Notes: generated by a model from the sequence alone, not told the origin. Shown: positions 15,543 through 22,684, numbered from the stretch's first letter. The stretch: DNA of 24,505 bases from Candidatus Schekmanbacteria bacterium RIFCSPLOWO2_02_FULL_38_14 (GCA_001790855.1 MGDH01000032.1:20713-45217), one strand, 5' to 3'. Numbers and translations are program-made.

Positions 15543-16104
15543 CAAGTAATCCCAGTGTTTCCAAAGGGCTTGGACTATCTCATCACCCACTCTGATATAC
15601 AGCAAAGTTAGGGTGTCGGGCGCTTTTTAGAGGCTTATTGGTTGGGATCCTCACCTCTTAGTCTCTGCACGTTCTCGCTTACTTTTATCCCTTCAACGAG
15701 ATTCGCTCAGGATTACCATATCCTATGATATTATAGGATGTTAGGCTTCCCTGAATTCACCCGATTTTTCAACCACGGTTTCCCGTGGAAGCTGCAATTT
15801 TTAAATGAACCTCTCTATGACAATTGGCACAAAGTACTATGCATTTATCAAGTTCTTTTTTGATTTTTGACCAACTTCTTGTGTAACCATTATTTGAAAT
15901 ACCAAAATCCTTTCCATCTGAATCTAAGTGATGAAATTCAAGGGCTTCGATGCATTTACTATATCCACATCTACTGCATCTTGTTCCCTTGTATTCGAGA
16001 GCCATTTCTCTGAGCTTTTTACGACGCTTTTTAACGGCTCTGATCAAGTAGTCCCGACGATCTGCATAGTTTCTCTTGTCTTTTTTGGGGCTCATTTCCT
16101 GTTC
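15543..16104 (-). ncRNA. Group I self-splicing intron (562 nt) in the tRNA-Asn anticodon loop
   Basis: All core elements can be located. P1: exon GGCUGU (16110-16105) pairs with guide GCAGCU (15795-15790), placing the required U.G wobble at the 5' splice site. P2: CCACGG-GAAA-CCGUGG (15788-15773). P3: UCGGGUG (15764-15758) with CGCCCGA (15622-15616). P4: UUCAGG (15755-15750) with CCUGAG (15711-15706). P5 is capped by AUCCUAU/AUAGGAU. The R element GUGCAGAGACUA (15670-15659) and S element GAUAGUCC supply P7, GACUA with UAGUC (15577-15573). P8: CACCC (15615-15611) with GGGUG (15588-15584). The intron ends in the terminal G at 15543. P/Q sequences (AAUUCAGGGAAG, GGUAAUCCUGAGCGAAU) resemble cyanobacterial tRNA-Leu introns (IC3), but an extra helix AGAGG/CCUCU between P7 and P3' leaves the subgroup open. 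Confidence 0.93.
15769..16095 (-). CDS. Intron-encoded HNH homing endonuclease
   Basis: The 108-residue basic protein has an HNH nuclease motif: C40-x2-C43 and C89-x2-C92 as the zinc knuckles, H55-H56 (EFHHLD) as the first catalytic histidine region, and N91-C-H93-R-E-V-H97 as the C-terminal part. The first 35 residues are very rich in Lys and Arg (KKRRKKLREM), suited to DNA binding. ATG lies 10 bases inside the intron, after AGGA; the stop is in P2's 3' flank. The ORF therefore fills the P1 loop, and its codons for AASTGNRG also form the guide sequence and the whole P2 hairpin. It probably cleaves intronless tRNA-Asn genes to promote intron spread; target and activity are inferred. The motif appears intact. 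Confidence 0.9.
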   Translation of the reverse strand: MSPKKDKRNYADRRDYLIRAVKKRRKKLREMALEYKGTRCSRCGYSKCIEALEFHHLDSDGKDFGISNNGYTRSWSKIKKELDKCIVLCANCHREVHLKIAASTGNRG

Positions 16105-16201
16105 ACAGCCACCTGCTCTACCGACTGAGCTACCGGGGAATAAAACAGTTATTAACTAACAGTTTTATCTATTAGCTAAAACCATTTTAAAACTTTCTGA
16201 A

Positions 16202-16229
16202 GTTATACTTCTAAAAACTAAGTTGTCAA
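16202..16229 (-). promoter_or_regulatory. Predicted strong promoter for the tRNA-Asn transcript
   Basis: Minus-strand TTGACA (16229-16224, perfect) and TATAAC (16207-16202, 5 of 6) are 16 bases apart. Transcription would start near 16195, about 56 bases before the tRNA. It has the strength expected for a stable-RNA gene and shows the split gene has its own promoter. Confidence 0.75.
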
Positions 16230-16350
16230 GACAAATTCGTTTTCTTGTTAGACTCAAACAAATTTCAAAGCTCAAATAAAATCCAAGAGCCGAATCTTTA
16301 AATAAATCCTTTTGAAATCCATTTGGAACTTGGGTTTTGCTATTTGGAAT
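16230..16350. repeat. Degenerate AT-rich filler repeat downstream of porB
   Basis: Runs of imperfect words such as CAAATTTCAAAGCTCAAAT and CCATTTGGAACTTGGGTTTTGCTATTTGGAATTT, the same family as 3140-3215 and 17343-17490. No convincing gene; the short open frames across it are repeat-derived. Confidence 0.5.
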
Positions 16351-16354
16351 TTTA

Positions 16355-17299
16355 TTACTTGTATCCTGGAATGTTTGCGGCTTCAAGGGCTAAGAGCCTC
16401 TGCCAGTCTGCATTAATCTGCTCCTGCATTTCATCTAACACGTGCTGGTTTTCAGGTTTTTCAAGGTGGGAGAATCTTCCCTGTTCCTTAACCCATTCCC
16501 TGATTGGAACTATTTCTTTTGGCTTGATGTTTATCTTAAGCTTTCCGTCTTCAATCTCATAGAGAGGCCAATAGCAGGTCTGGACAGCAAGTCTGCAGAG
16601 TTCAATTGATTTTTCCATTTTGTTTCTCCAGCCGCGGTTGCAGTTTGCAAGGACATTTATAAAAGAAGGGCCGTCTTTTGAAAGTGCTTTTTTAACCTTT
16701 GTTACAAGGTCATTCCAGTGGCTTGGAGAGCCTTGGGCAACATAGGGGATTTTATGTGCTGCAGCAATCTGTGTTAAATCCTTTCTTGGCTGTTTTTTCC
16801 CGAAACTCACTTTACCGGAAGGATTTGTAGTTGTATGCGCACCATAAGGCGTCGCGCTTGAACGCTGGATGCCGGTGTTCATGTATGCGCCGTTATCATA
16901 GCAGATGTAGAGGAAGCGGTGCCTTCTCTCAAGCGCTCCAGAAAGTGACTGAAGCCCGATATCATATGTTCCGCCATCACCGCCTATGGCAATAAAATCG
17001 ATTCTGCTGTCTGCCGGAATTTTTCCCTGCTTTTTCAGTGAATTATACATTGCTTCAACACCTGATATTGTTGCAGCAGAGTTTTCAAATGCGCTGTGAA
17101 TCCAGTTCACTTTCCATGCAGTGTAAGGGAATATTGTGGTGGCTACTTCAAGGCATCCTGTTGCGCAGGAGACAACCACAGGGTTTTCAGTTGCAAGAAG
17201 AACCTGCCTGATGGCAACTGACACACCGCATCCTGCACACAACCTGTGACCTGAAGCAAGCAGATCATCTTTTTTTGATAATTCCTTTAATGTAGCCAT
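16355..17299 (-). CDS. porB: 2-oxoacid (pyruvate):ferredoxin oxidoreductase, beta subunit
   Basis: The beta subunit binds thiamine diphosphate and the 4Fe-4S cluster nearest to it in the enzyme that interconverts pyruvate and acetyl-CoA plus CO2 with ferredoxin. The 314-residue product has the four cluster cysteines C21, C24 (HRLCAGCG), C49 (ATGCLEV) and C220 (LANCNRG). The ThDP/Mg motif runs from GGDGGTYDIG (D108) to YDNGAYMNTG. A ribosome site AGGAG precedes ATG 17299. It is the last gene of a gamma-delta-alpha-beta set. Pyruvate is the likeliest substrate, but other 2-oxoacids cannot be excluded from sequence. A 197-base repeat-filled gap separates it from porA, unusual for this operon. 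Confidence 0.95.
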   Translation of the reverse strand: MATLKELSKKDDLLASGHRLCAGCGVSVAIRQVLLATENPVVVSCATGCLEVATTIFPYTAWKVNWIHSAFENSAATISGVEAMYNSLKKQGKIPADSRIDFIAIGGDGGTYDIGLQSLSGALERRHRFLYICYDNGAYMNTGIQRSSATPYGAHTTTNPSGKVSFGKKQPRKDLTQIAAAHKIPYVAQGSPSHWNDLVTKVKKALSKDGPSFINVLANCNRGWRNKMEKSIELCRLAVQTCYWPLYEIEDGKLKINIKPKEIVPIREWVKEQGRFSHLEKPENQHVLDEMQEQINADWQRLLALEAANIPGYK

Positions 17300-17342
17300 T
17301 CAATAAACTCCTAATCTTATAAATTTCAGCCAAGTTTTTAGA

Positions 17343-17490
17343 GATTAAACCCAAATATCAAAATCCAAATGTCAAATAAATATCAAATGTCTAAACGTTA
17401 AAAGGTTTCTTGTTTGTTTTGTCATTTGAGCTTTGAATTTCATTTAAACTTTGAACTTTATCATTTGACATTATCTAAAAATTTGGATTT
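17343..17490. repeat. Degenerate inverted filler repeat between porA and porB
   Basis: The left half has CCAAATATCAAAATCCAAATGTCAAA-like words and the right half their reverse complements (TTTGAACTTTATCATTTGACA, AAATTTGGATTT), so the gap is a long imperfect palindrome. No gene is seen. It interrupts what is normally a tightly packed operon. Confidence 0.55.
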
Positions 17491-17496
17491 ATATTT

Positions 17497-18678
17497 CTAT
17501 TCCCTTATTGTTATCCACTGGTAAAGTTCATTAACCTTTCCTGTTTCTGCTATTTTTATAAGGTCATTATAGACTTCCCTGATGTGCTCAACTCCGAGGT
17601 CTCTTCCTCCAAGGCCATAGATATAATTTACAATATTGGGTTTTTTCCCAAGGTCATAAAGACTTGACCTTATTTCAGAGAAAACAGGTCCTCCTGATGC
17701 GCCATATGAATCTGCTCTTTCAAGTACTGCAACAGCTTTCAGGTGCTTGAGTGCATTTCTTATCTCGTCCTGCGGAAATGGCCTGAAAACACGCAGTTTA
17801 AGAGAGCCTGCCTTAATCCCTTTTTCTCTGAGCTTGTCAACAACATATCTTACCGTACCTGCTGAGGAGTTTATTGAAACGATTGCAATTTCTGCATCTT
17901 CAAGCCTGTAGCCGTTTATAAAGCCGTAAGAAGTACCAAATTTTTTATTGAATTCCCCTGCAACATCTTTGATAGCTTTTTCAGAATTCCTCAATGCTTC
18001 AACAAGCTGTCTTCTGTGTTCAATATAGTAATCCTGAAGGTCAAGAGGTCCGTAAGTAATCGGTTGCCCGATATTTAACAGAGACCTTTTTGGTTTGTAT
18101 TCTCCTATAAATTCCTTTACATTGCTATCTTCAAGGAGTTCCATTGATTCAATCGAATGGCTGATTATGAATCCGTCAACACACACCATTACAGGGAGCC
18201 ATACTCCTTCTCTTTTACCGATTGCCGCTGCCTGGATTACATTATGATATGCCTCCTGAGCATTTTCTGAGTAAAGCTGTATCCATCCTGAATCCCTGCA
18301 TCCCATTGAATCCGAGTGGTCGCAATGGATGTTTATTGGAGCAGAGAGCGCCCTGTTGACAACTGTCATTACAATCGGGAGCCTGTAAGCTGCGGCTATT
18401 GGCAGCATTTCCCACATCAGGGCAAGGCCGCATGCAGATGTTGCAGTCATAACCCTTCCTCCTGCACAGGCAGCGCCAATGCAAGCGCTCATTGCGCTAT
18501 GCTCGCTCTCAACTGTTATAAGCTCTGTCTTTACAATCCCGTCTGCAACAAACTGGGAAAAAATCTGCATTACTTCCGTTGAAGGAGTAATGGGGTAAGC
18601 AGCAACAACATCAGGGTTAATCTGTTTCATTGCCTCTGCAACAGCCTCATTACCTGTCATTGATACCCGTTTTGCCAT
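17497..18678 (-). CDS. porA: 2-oxoacid (pyruvate):ferredoxin oxidoreductase, alpha subunit
   Basis: The 393-residue alpha subunit begins MAKRVSMTGNEAVAEA and shows AAYPITPSTEVMQ at about 25-37 and TELITVESEHSAMSACIGAA at about 51-70, both classic for the pyrimidine-binding domain of the alpha chain; the Glu in VESEHS helps activate the thiamine. TSACGLALMWE and VNRALSAPINIHCDHSDSM follow. The C-terminal half (RVFRPFPQDEIRNAL, VLERADSYGASGGPVF) is the transketolase-C-like domain. AAGGAG precedes ATG 18678. It works with PorB as the catalytic pair, while PorD carries electrons and PorG completes the complex. The product is cytoplasmic. Nothing is truncated. Confidence 0.96.
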   Translation of the reverse strand: MAKRVSMTGNEAVAEAMKQINPDVVAAYPITPSTEVMQIFSQFVADGIVKTELITVESEHSAMSACIGAACAGGRVMTATSACGLALMWEMLPIAAAYRLPIVMTVVNRALSAPINIHCDHSDSMGCRDSGWIQLYSENAQEAYHNVIQAAAIGKREGVWLPVMVCVDGFIISHSIESMELLEDSNVKEFIGEYKPKRSLLNIGQPITYGPLDLQDYYIEHRRQLVEALRNSEKAIKDVAGEFNKKFGTSYGFINGYRLEDAEIAIVSINSSAGTVRYVVDKLREKGIKAGSLKLRVFRPFPQDEIRNALKHLKAVAVLERADSYGASGGPVFSEIRSSLYDLGKKPNIVNYIYGLGGRDLGVEHIREVYNDLIKIAETGKVNELYQWITIRE

Positions 18679-18739
18679 TTATAGATTCTCCTTGATTACC
18701 GCTTTTAGCTATCAGCAATTAGCTTTCAGCTAAATACTG

Positions 18740-18837
18740 TTCACTATTCACTTTCTCATCACTCTGAACTGATGCTCAGAGATTGCTTCGGTCGCCTGCC
18801 TGCGGTAGGCAGGCTTTACTCCCTCGCAATGACACGA
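18740..18837. repeat. Palindromic intergenic repeat between porD and porA, with the CCTGCC...GGCAGG 19-mer
   Basis: AGATTGCTTCGGTCGCC (18780s) and CCCTCGCAATGACA (18820s) flank CCTGCCTGCGGTAGGCAGG at 18795-18813. The outer arms are partly complementary (GATTGC/GCAATG). The 19-mer recurs at 22648-22666 and inverted at 22857-22875. No gene in the 159-base gap. Confidence 0.65.
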
Positions 18838-19146
18838 CTAAGGGTTTTCATCCTTGTGGAATTCCACTTCCTCAAACATTGTGATGGCTTTTACTTTTGG
18901 CGGACATTCATTGGCACATATTCCACATCCCTTGCAGTGGTAGAGATTACAGCCTTCAACTTTTTCATTTTCAACAATGATACAGGAGTCAGGGCAGTAT
19001 ATCCAGCACTGCAGGCACTGGATACATTTGTTAAAATCCCATACGGGCCTGTAAGTTCTCCATGAGCCTGTATTATACTGCTCTGAATTGCCGGGTTCTT
19101 CGATTACTCCTCCTATTGGGAGTTCCTTCCAGTTTTTAAGACTCAT
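18838..19146 (-). CDS. porD: 2-oxoacid:ferredoxin oxidoreductase, delta subunit (2x[4Fe-4S] ferredoxin)
   Basis: This 102-residue protein carries two ferredoxin-type clusters: C41-x2-C44-x2-C47-x3-C51-P and C71-x2-C74-x2-C77-x3-C81-P. Additional cysteines C55 and C66 lie between them. The ~38-residue N-terminal lead (SWRTYRPVWDFNKC) is the standard delta-subunit extension. It relays electrons from the thiamine site to external ferredoxin. Its ATG overlaps the porG stop by four bases (19143-19146), implying coupled translation; its own end is followed by a repeat-filled gap before porA. Confidence 0.95.
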   Translation of the reverse strand: MSLKNWKELPIGGVIEEPGNSEQYNTGSWRTYRPVWDFNKCIQCLQCWIYCPDSCIIVENEKVEGCNLYHCKGCGICANECPPKVKAITMFEEVEFHKDENP

Positions 19147-19715
19147 CCTCCTTTTACCTCCTCATAAGCTCTCTCAATTGCCTTGTGGTTTGCCTCCACT
19201 ATTTTTTTTCCGAATTTTTTCCCAAATGAAGATTCTATTTCTTTCTTGATATTCTCTATTTTGAGAAAATCTGTTACTTTTGCTATTGCACCAAGGATCG
19301 GGGTGTTTGGTATTGGCCTGCCGATTGTTTCAAGCGCTATTTTTGTAGCATCAACAACATATACCCTGCCTTTTGGGGTTTTCAGTTTCTTCTTTGTTTC
19401 TTCATGTGAACGATCAGTGTTTATTATATAAATTGCATCCTCAGTAGCCCCGTCTGTTACATTTTCACCTGTCAGCAGAGTTGGGTCTATTACCACAACT
19501 ACATTTGGGTTTAATACCTGGCAGTAAATGGAAATCGGGTTATTTGAAAGCCTGTTATAAGCCCTGATTGGGGCTCCCATTCTTTCAGGACCATATTCAG
19601 GAAAAGCCTGGACAAACTTTCCTCCGCTCATTGCTGCTTCTGCCAGAGCTTTTGCTGCTGTAACAGCTCCCTGACCTGCCCTTGCGTGCCAGCGTAACTC
19701 AATATACTCACTCAT
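19143..19715 (-). CDS. porG: 2-oxoacid:ferredoxin oxidoreductase, gamma subunit
   Basis: The 190-residue product opens with ELRWHARAGQGAVTAAKALAEAA, the gamma-subunit signature GRAGQG-like loop, followed by FVQAFPEYGPERMGAPIRAYNR, also diagnostic. The remainder (VVVIDPTLL, RPIPNTPILGAIAKV) fits the alpha/beta fold of this subunit. It is the first gene of porG-porD-porA-porB. A GGAGG site sits eight bases before ATG 19715. No convincing promoter was found in the 88-base gap to recR, so the operon's transcript start is unresolved. Confidence 0.95.
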   Translation of the reverse strand: MSEYIELRWHARAGQGAVTAAKALAEAAMSGGKFVQAFPEYGPERMGAPIRAYNRLSNNPISIYCQVLNPNVVVVIDPTLLTGENVTDGATEDAIYIINTDRSHEETKKKLKTPKGRVYVVDATKIALETIGRPIPNTPILGAIAKVTDFLKIENIKKEIESSFGKKFGKKIVEANHKAIERAYEEVKGG

Positions 19716-19803
19716 TAAAGAAACCTCCTGTGTTTATTCACTATTTTTTTGGAATATGCAAGCTCTTATACAATGAAAAGTTCAAATGATTTAGAATGTT
19801 ACC

Positions 19804-20403
19804 TTATAGCGTTCTCCTTCCGTCAAGGGCTTTTGAGATAGTCACTTCATCTGTGTACTCCAAATCCCCACCGATTGGAATTCCGTAAGCAATCCGCGAT
19901 ATCTTTATTCCAAGAGGTTTTAAGAGTTTTGCAAGATACATTGCTGTTGCTTCACCTTCAGCATTAAAATTTGTGGCAATTATTATTTCATTAATGTTTC
20001 CTTCTGAAACCCTTTTAATAAGCTCATTGATTCGTAACTTTTCAGGGCCTATCCCGTCAAGGGGCGATAAACATCCTTCAAGGACATGATATATTCCCTT
20101 GTGACCCCTGGAGTTTTCAACGGTCAGGAGGTCGAAGGAGTCCTCAACAATGCAGATTGTTGAGCTATCCCTGCCCGGGTCTTTGCAGATGTTGCATATT
20201 TCGCTTTCACTGATGTTGTAGCAGACTGAACATCGTAAAATCTTATTCTTTATCTCAAGAATTGCTTCACCCAGTTTCTGCACCTCGTCTCTGTCTGCTT
20301 TTAAAATATAGAAAGCCAGCCTTGTTGCTGTTTTCTGACCAATGCTCGGGAGTTTTACCAGCGCCTTAATCAATTTTTCTAATGAAGGAGATTTTAAACT
20401 CAT
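19804..20403 (-). CDS. recR: Recombination mediator protein RecR
   Basis: RecR works with RecO (and RecF) to load RecA at single-strand gaps. The 199-residue length is standard. An N-terminal helix-hairpin-helix (KLPSIGQKTATRLAFYIL, about 17-34) binds DNA; C58-x2-C61 and C70-x2-C73 (CSVCYNISESEICNIC) form the zinc finger; a Toprim domain follows from about residue 81 (TICIVEDSFDLLTVE, then EIIIATNFNAEGEATAMYL). It lies 17 bases after ybaB, in the widespread order dnaX-ybaB-recR. The ribosome site before ATG 20403 is weak. Confidence 0.97.
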   Translation of the reverse strand: MSLKSPSLEKLIKALVKLPSIGQKTATRLAFYILKADRDEVQKLGEAILEIKNKILRCSVCYNISESEICNICKDPGRDSSTICIVEDSFDLLTVENSRGHKGIYHVLEGCLSPLDGIGPEKLRINELIKRVSEGNINEIIIATNFNAEGEATAMYLAKLLKPLGIKISRIAYGIPIGGDLEYTDEVTISKALDGRRTL

Positions 20404-20420
20404 ATTCTTAAGACAACCTT

Positions 20421-20735
20421 TTAAAGTCCCGGAATTTTCAATGAAAGCCCGCCAGCAACCTTTTTCATCTCTTCTTCCACCATATCCTTTGATTTCCTCA
20501 AGGCTTCGTTGACACCTGCAATTATCAGATCCTGAAGCATTTCTATATCTTCTTTGTTTACCACATCAGGCTCTATTTTTATTCTCAGAATTTCCTGTTT
20601 CCCATTTGCTGCAACCGTGACCATTCCACCTCCGGCGCTTGCTTCAACCTCGCGGTGTGACATTTCTTCCTGAATTTTAGCTATATCAGCCTGCATTTTC
20701 TGAGCCTGCTTAAGCAAATTGTTCAAGTTTTTCAT
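20421..20735 (-). CDS. YbaB/EbfC family nucleoid-associated protein
   Basis: The 104-residue protein shows the family pattern: a helical start (NLNNLLKQAQKMQADIAKIQEEM), then VEASAGGGMVTVAANGKQEILRIKIEPDVV, then a helical end with DLIIAGVNEALRKS. Family members form dimers that bind DNA and coat the nucleoid; they almost always lie between dnaX and recR, as here. AGGAGAG precedes ATG 20735. Gap to dnaX is 110 bases and holds a small inverted repeat, rather large for this cluster. Confidence 0.94.
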   Translation of the reverse strand: MKNLNNLLKQAQKMQADIAKIQEEMSHREVEASAGGGMVTVAANGKQEILRIKIEPDVVNKEDIEMLQDLIIAGVNEALRKSKDMVEEEMKKVAGGLSLKIPGL

Positions 20736-20755
20736 TATATCTCTCCTAAATTTAT

Positions 20756-20834
20756 GATTACAGAGATTTAAAAAAGATTCCAGAGATTATTATAGATTTA
20801 ATTGCTGTAATCTTAAAGAAATCGCTGGAATCAA
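20756..20834. repeat. Small inverted repeat between dnaX and ybaB
   Basis: Four copies of GATT(A/C)CAG: two forward (from 20756 and 20776) and two reversed (within 20813-20834). The two halves are complementary in part and could form a hairpin between the genes. A dispersed element rather than a terminator: no U-tract. Confidence 0.5.
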
Positions 20835-20845
20835 TTTTATAAATA

Positions 20846-22570
20846 TTATTTCAGAACTTTAACATCTACTATTTTTCCGGGGAAAATATCAAGTATATCT
20901 TTTATGAGGGGTTCTTTTAAAGCCCTGTGAAAAAGTGTCTCCCTGACAGCTTCTTTCTCCTTGTTAATAGCGGTATCTGGTTGACTCCCTTCGTTTTCAA
21001 CAGCTTCTTTTTTAAGAATTACCTCTATTTTTTTCTGGAGCATATTTTCACCGATGAGCTTCAGGATTTTTAAATTTTTATCCTTTTTAATTACCTGAAT
21101 TGTAAAAGAGTCTTCAAAGCCAAATATCATTTTATTTCCATCAATCTCTCTGGTACAGCCGTTATTTATGAAAGATGCCAGCGAGATTGATTCCTCCTCA
21201 ACTCTTCTTACGAATTCTTCCCATTGGAACTTTCCTCCTTCATTTTTTTCTTTTGGCGCGGTATTATAGGGTGCTTCTGTTTCTTCAGCAGATAAAGATT
21301 CTGTTGCTTCCGTTTTCTGGCTTACAGGTTTTTCGGGTTTTCCGGGTCTATCAGATGGAATTGATGAAGCAGTTGAGCCAGAGTAGTTTTTTGGTTCATT
21401 AGATTGAGAAGGGCTGTTATGAATATTGCTTTTAAGTCCTGCAATCTGGTCCAGAATTTTATTTAATGGAACGATTTTTTCAATTCTAAGCATCTTGAGA
21501 AGGGTTACTTCAAGCAAAAGCCTCGGATTGTCAGCCCTCCTTATCTCCTTTTCAGCTTCATAAAATACGGAAAAAAGCTGTATCCAGTTTTCGTGAGGGA
21601 TTTTTGAAGCCTGTTCTTTAAACTGGTTTTTATCTGTCTGATGAGATGTTTGGGAGAGTTTTTCATCCCCTGATAAAGAAATTACAATCATGTCCCTTAA
21701 ATGATTCAGAAACGATTTACAGAACTGCTTTATATCAGACCCTGATAAATAGAGCTCATTGACAAGAGAGATAATTCTGTTGGGGTCTTTTTCAATCAGT
21801 GCTTCGGAGAATGAAGAATGAATATTTGAATCAATAACTCCCAGTATATCAGCAACATTCCGGTAGCTTATTTCCATGTCTGATACAGAAACAATGCTTT
21901 CTAAAATGCTCAGAGAATCTCTTATACTTCCCTCTGAAGCATCTGAAATGAGAGAGAGGGCTTTTTCTTCAACCTTTATTCCTTCTTCCTTTGAAATCTT
22001 TTTCAAAAACTCAAATATTTTTTCCTTGCCCATAGGCCTGAAGTCATATCTCTGACACCTTGAAAGGATTGTTGGTGGGAGTTTATGGGCTTCAGTAGTG
22101 GCAAGAATGAAGATTACATGAGGAGGCGGCTCTTCAAGGGTTTTCAAAAGCGCATTAAAGGCAGGCGCTGTAAGCATATGGACTTCGTCTATGATATAGA
22201 CCTTGTATTTTGCTGTTGGAGGCGCGAACTTAACATTTTCTTTTAATTCTCTTATTTCATCTATGCCTCTGTTTGATGCGCCGTCAATTTCAATCACATC
22301 AAGGGAGTTTCCCTTTGTAACCTGCTCGCAGATGTCACACTCATTGCAGGGTATCGGGATTGGACCCTTTCTGCAATTTAAAGCCTTTGCAAGAACTCTT
22401 GCGCAGGTGGTTTTTCCTATGCCTCTTATGCCTGTGAACAGATAGGCGTGGGCAATCCTTCCTGTTGATATGGCATTCTTCAGGGTTTTTGTTATATGCT
22501 CCTGCCCGACAATTGATTCAAAAACCTGAGGGCGTTTCTTTCTTGCTAAAACCTGATATTCTGTTGTCAT
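20846..22570 (-). CDS. dnaX: DNA polymerase III subunit tau/gamma DnaX
   Basis: DnaX is the ATPase of the sliding-clamp loader and links the polymerase cores. The 574-residue product opens with the family's EYQVLARKKRPQVFESIVGQ. Walker A is GIRGIGKT (47-54); zinc cysteines are C66, C75, C78 and C81; Walker B is IIDEVH (D128, E129); the sensor region ends LSRCQRYDF with the arginine finger R171. Domain III follows to about residue 370, then a low-complexity Ser/Pro/Glu linker (about 385-435) and a C-terminal tau-specific domain. I saw no A-run in the proper register for a programmed frameshift to gamma. It heads dnaX-ybaB-recR. Confidence 0.97.
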   Translation of the reverse strand: MTTEYQVLARKKRPQVFESIVGQEHITKTLKNAISTGRIAHAYLFTGIRGIGKTTCARVLAKALNCRKGPIPIPCNECDICEQVTKGNSLDVIEIDGASNRGIDEIRELKENVKFAPPTAKYKVYIIDEVHMLTAPAFNALLKTLEEPPPHVIFILATTEAHKLPPTILSRCQRYDFRPMGKEKIFEFLKKISKEEGIKVEEKALSLISDASEGSIRDSLSILESIVSVSDMEISYRNVADILGVIDSNIHSSFSEALIEKDPNRIISLVNELYLSGSDIKQFCKSFLNHLRDMIVISLSGDEKLSQTSHQTDKNQFKEQASKIPHENWIQLFSVFYEAEKEIRRADNPRLLLEVTLLKMLRIEKIVPLNKILDQIAGLKSNIHNSPSQSNEPKNYSGSTASSIPSDRPGKPEKPVSQKTEATESLSAEETEAPYNTAPKEKNEGGKFQWEEFVRRVEEESISLASFINNGCTREIDGNKMIFGFEDSFTIQVIKKDKNLKILKLIGENMLQKKIEVILKKEAVENEGSQPDTAINKEKEAVRETLFHRALKEPLIKDILDIFPGKIVDVKVLK

Positions 22571-22626
22571 TTTTAAACTCTAAAAAATTTACTGAATTTC
22601 TTGCGTTGATAATCTGATTTAAATAC

Positions 22627-22684
22627 TAAATCCTAATATCTAAATCCCCTGCCTGCGGTAGGCAGGTAAACAAATTCAAAATTC
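22627..22684. repeat. Composite intergenic repeat, copy B
   Basis: TAAATCCTAATATCTAAATC, then the CCTGCCTGCGGTAGGCAGG hairpin (22648-22666), then TAAACAAATTCAAAATTCC. The arms match copy A (1295-1358), but the hairpin in the middle is a different sequence. Confidence 0.6.

Larger units (their letters stand above)
15505..16139 (-). tRNA. tRNA-Asn(GUU), interrupted by a group I intron
   Basis: The two exons are 16139-16105 (35 nt) and 15542-15505 (38 nt). Joined they give a complete 73-nt tRNA: acceptor TCCCCGG/CCGGGGA, D-stem GCTC/GAGC, anticodon stem GGTGG/CCACC, loop CTGTTAA with anticodon GTT, variable region CTGTC, T-arm GCTGG-TTCGAGT-CCGGC, and discriminator G. CCA is not encoded. Neither half alone is a tRNA. 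The 5' exon ends at U35 and the 3' exon resumes at U36, so the intron splits the anticodon. The joined sequence reads as a standard bacterial tRNA-Asn. It has its own promoter (16202-16229) and ends at a bidirectional terminator. Expression of functional tRNA requires splicing. Confidence 0.95.

Noticed and set aside
15505-16139. Archaeal-type (bulge-helix-bulge) tRNA intron
   Set aside because: The intron is 562 nt with P, Q, R and S elements and an ORF, in an otherwise bacterial gene context; this is group I, not an endonuclease-processed archaeal intron.
15505-16139. tRNA gene broken by a mobile-element insertion (pseudogene)
   Set aside because: Both halves are complete with compensatory pairing, no target duplication is present, and the guide-exon pairing puts a U.G exactly at the junction, so splicing restores the tRNA.
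18780-18836. CRISPR-like or att site
   Set aside because: Only a single palindromic unit with no regular spacers and no neighbouring integrase or cas gene.
20846-22570. Programmed -1 frameshift in dnaX making gamma
   Set aside because: The A-run near 21007-21012 is in the wrong register for the A-AAA-AAG heptamer and lies near the gene's end; no alternative was found by eye.
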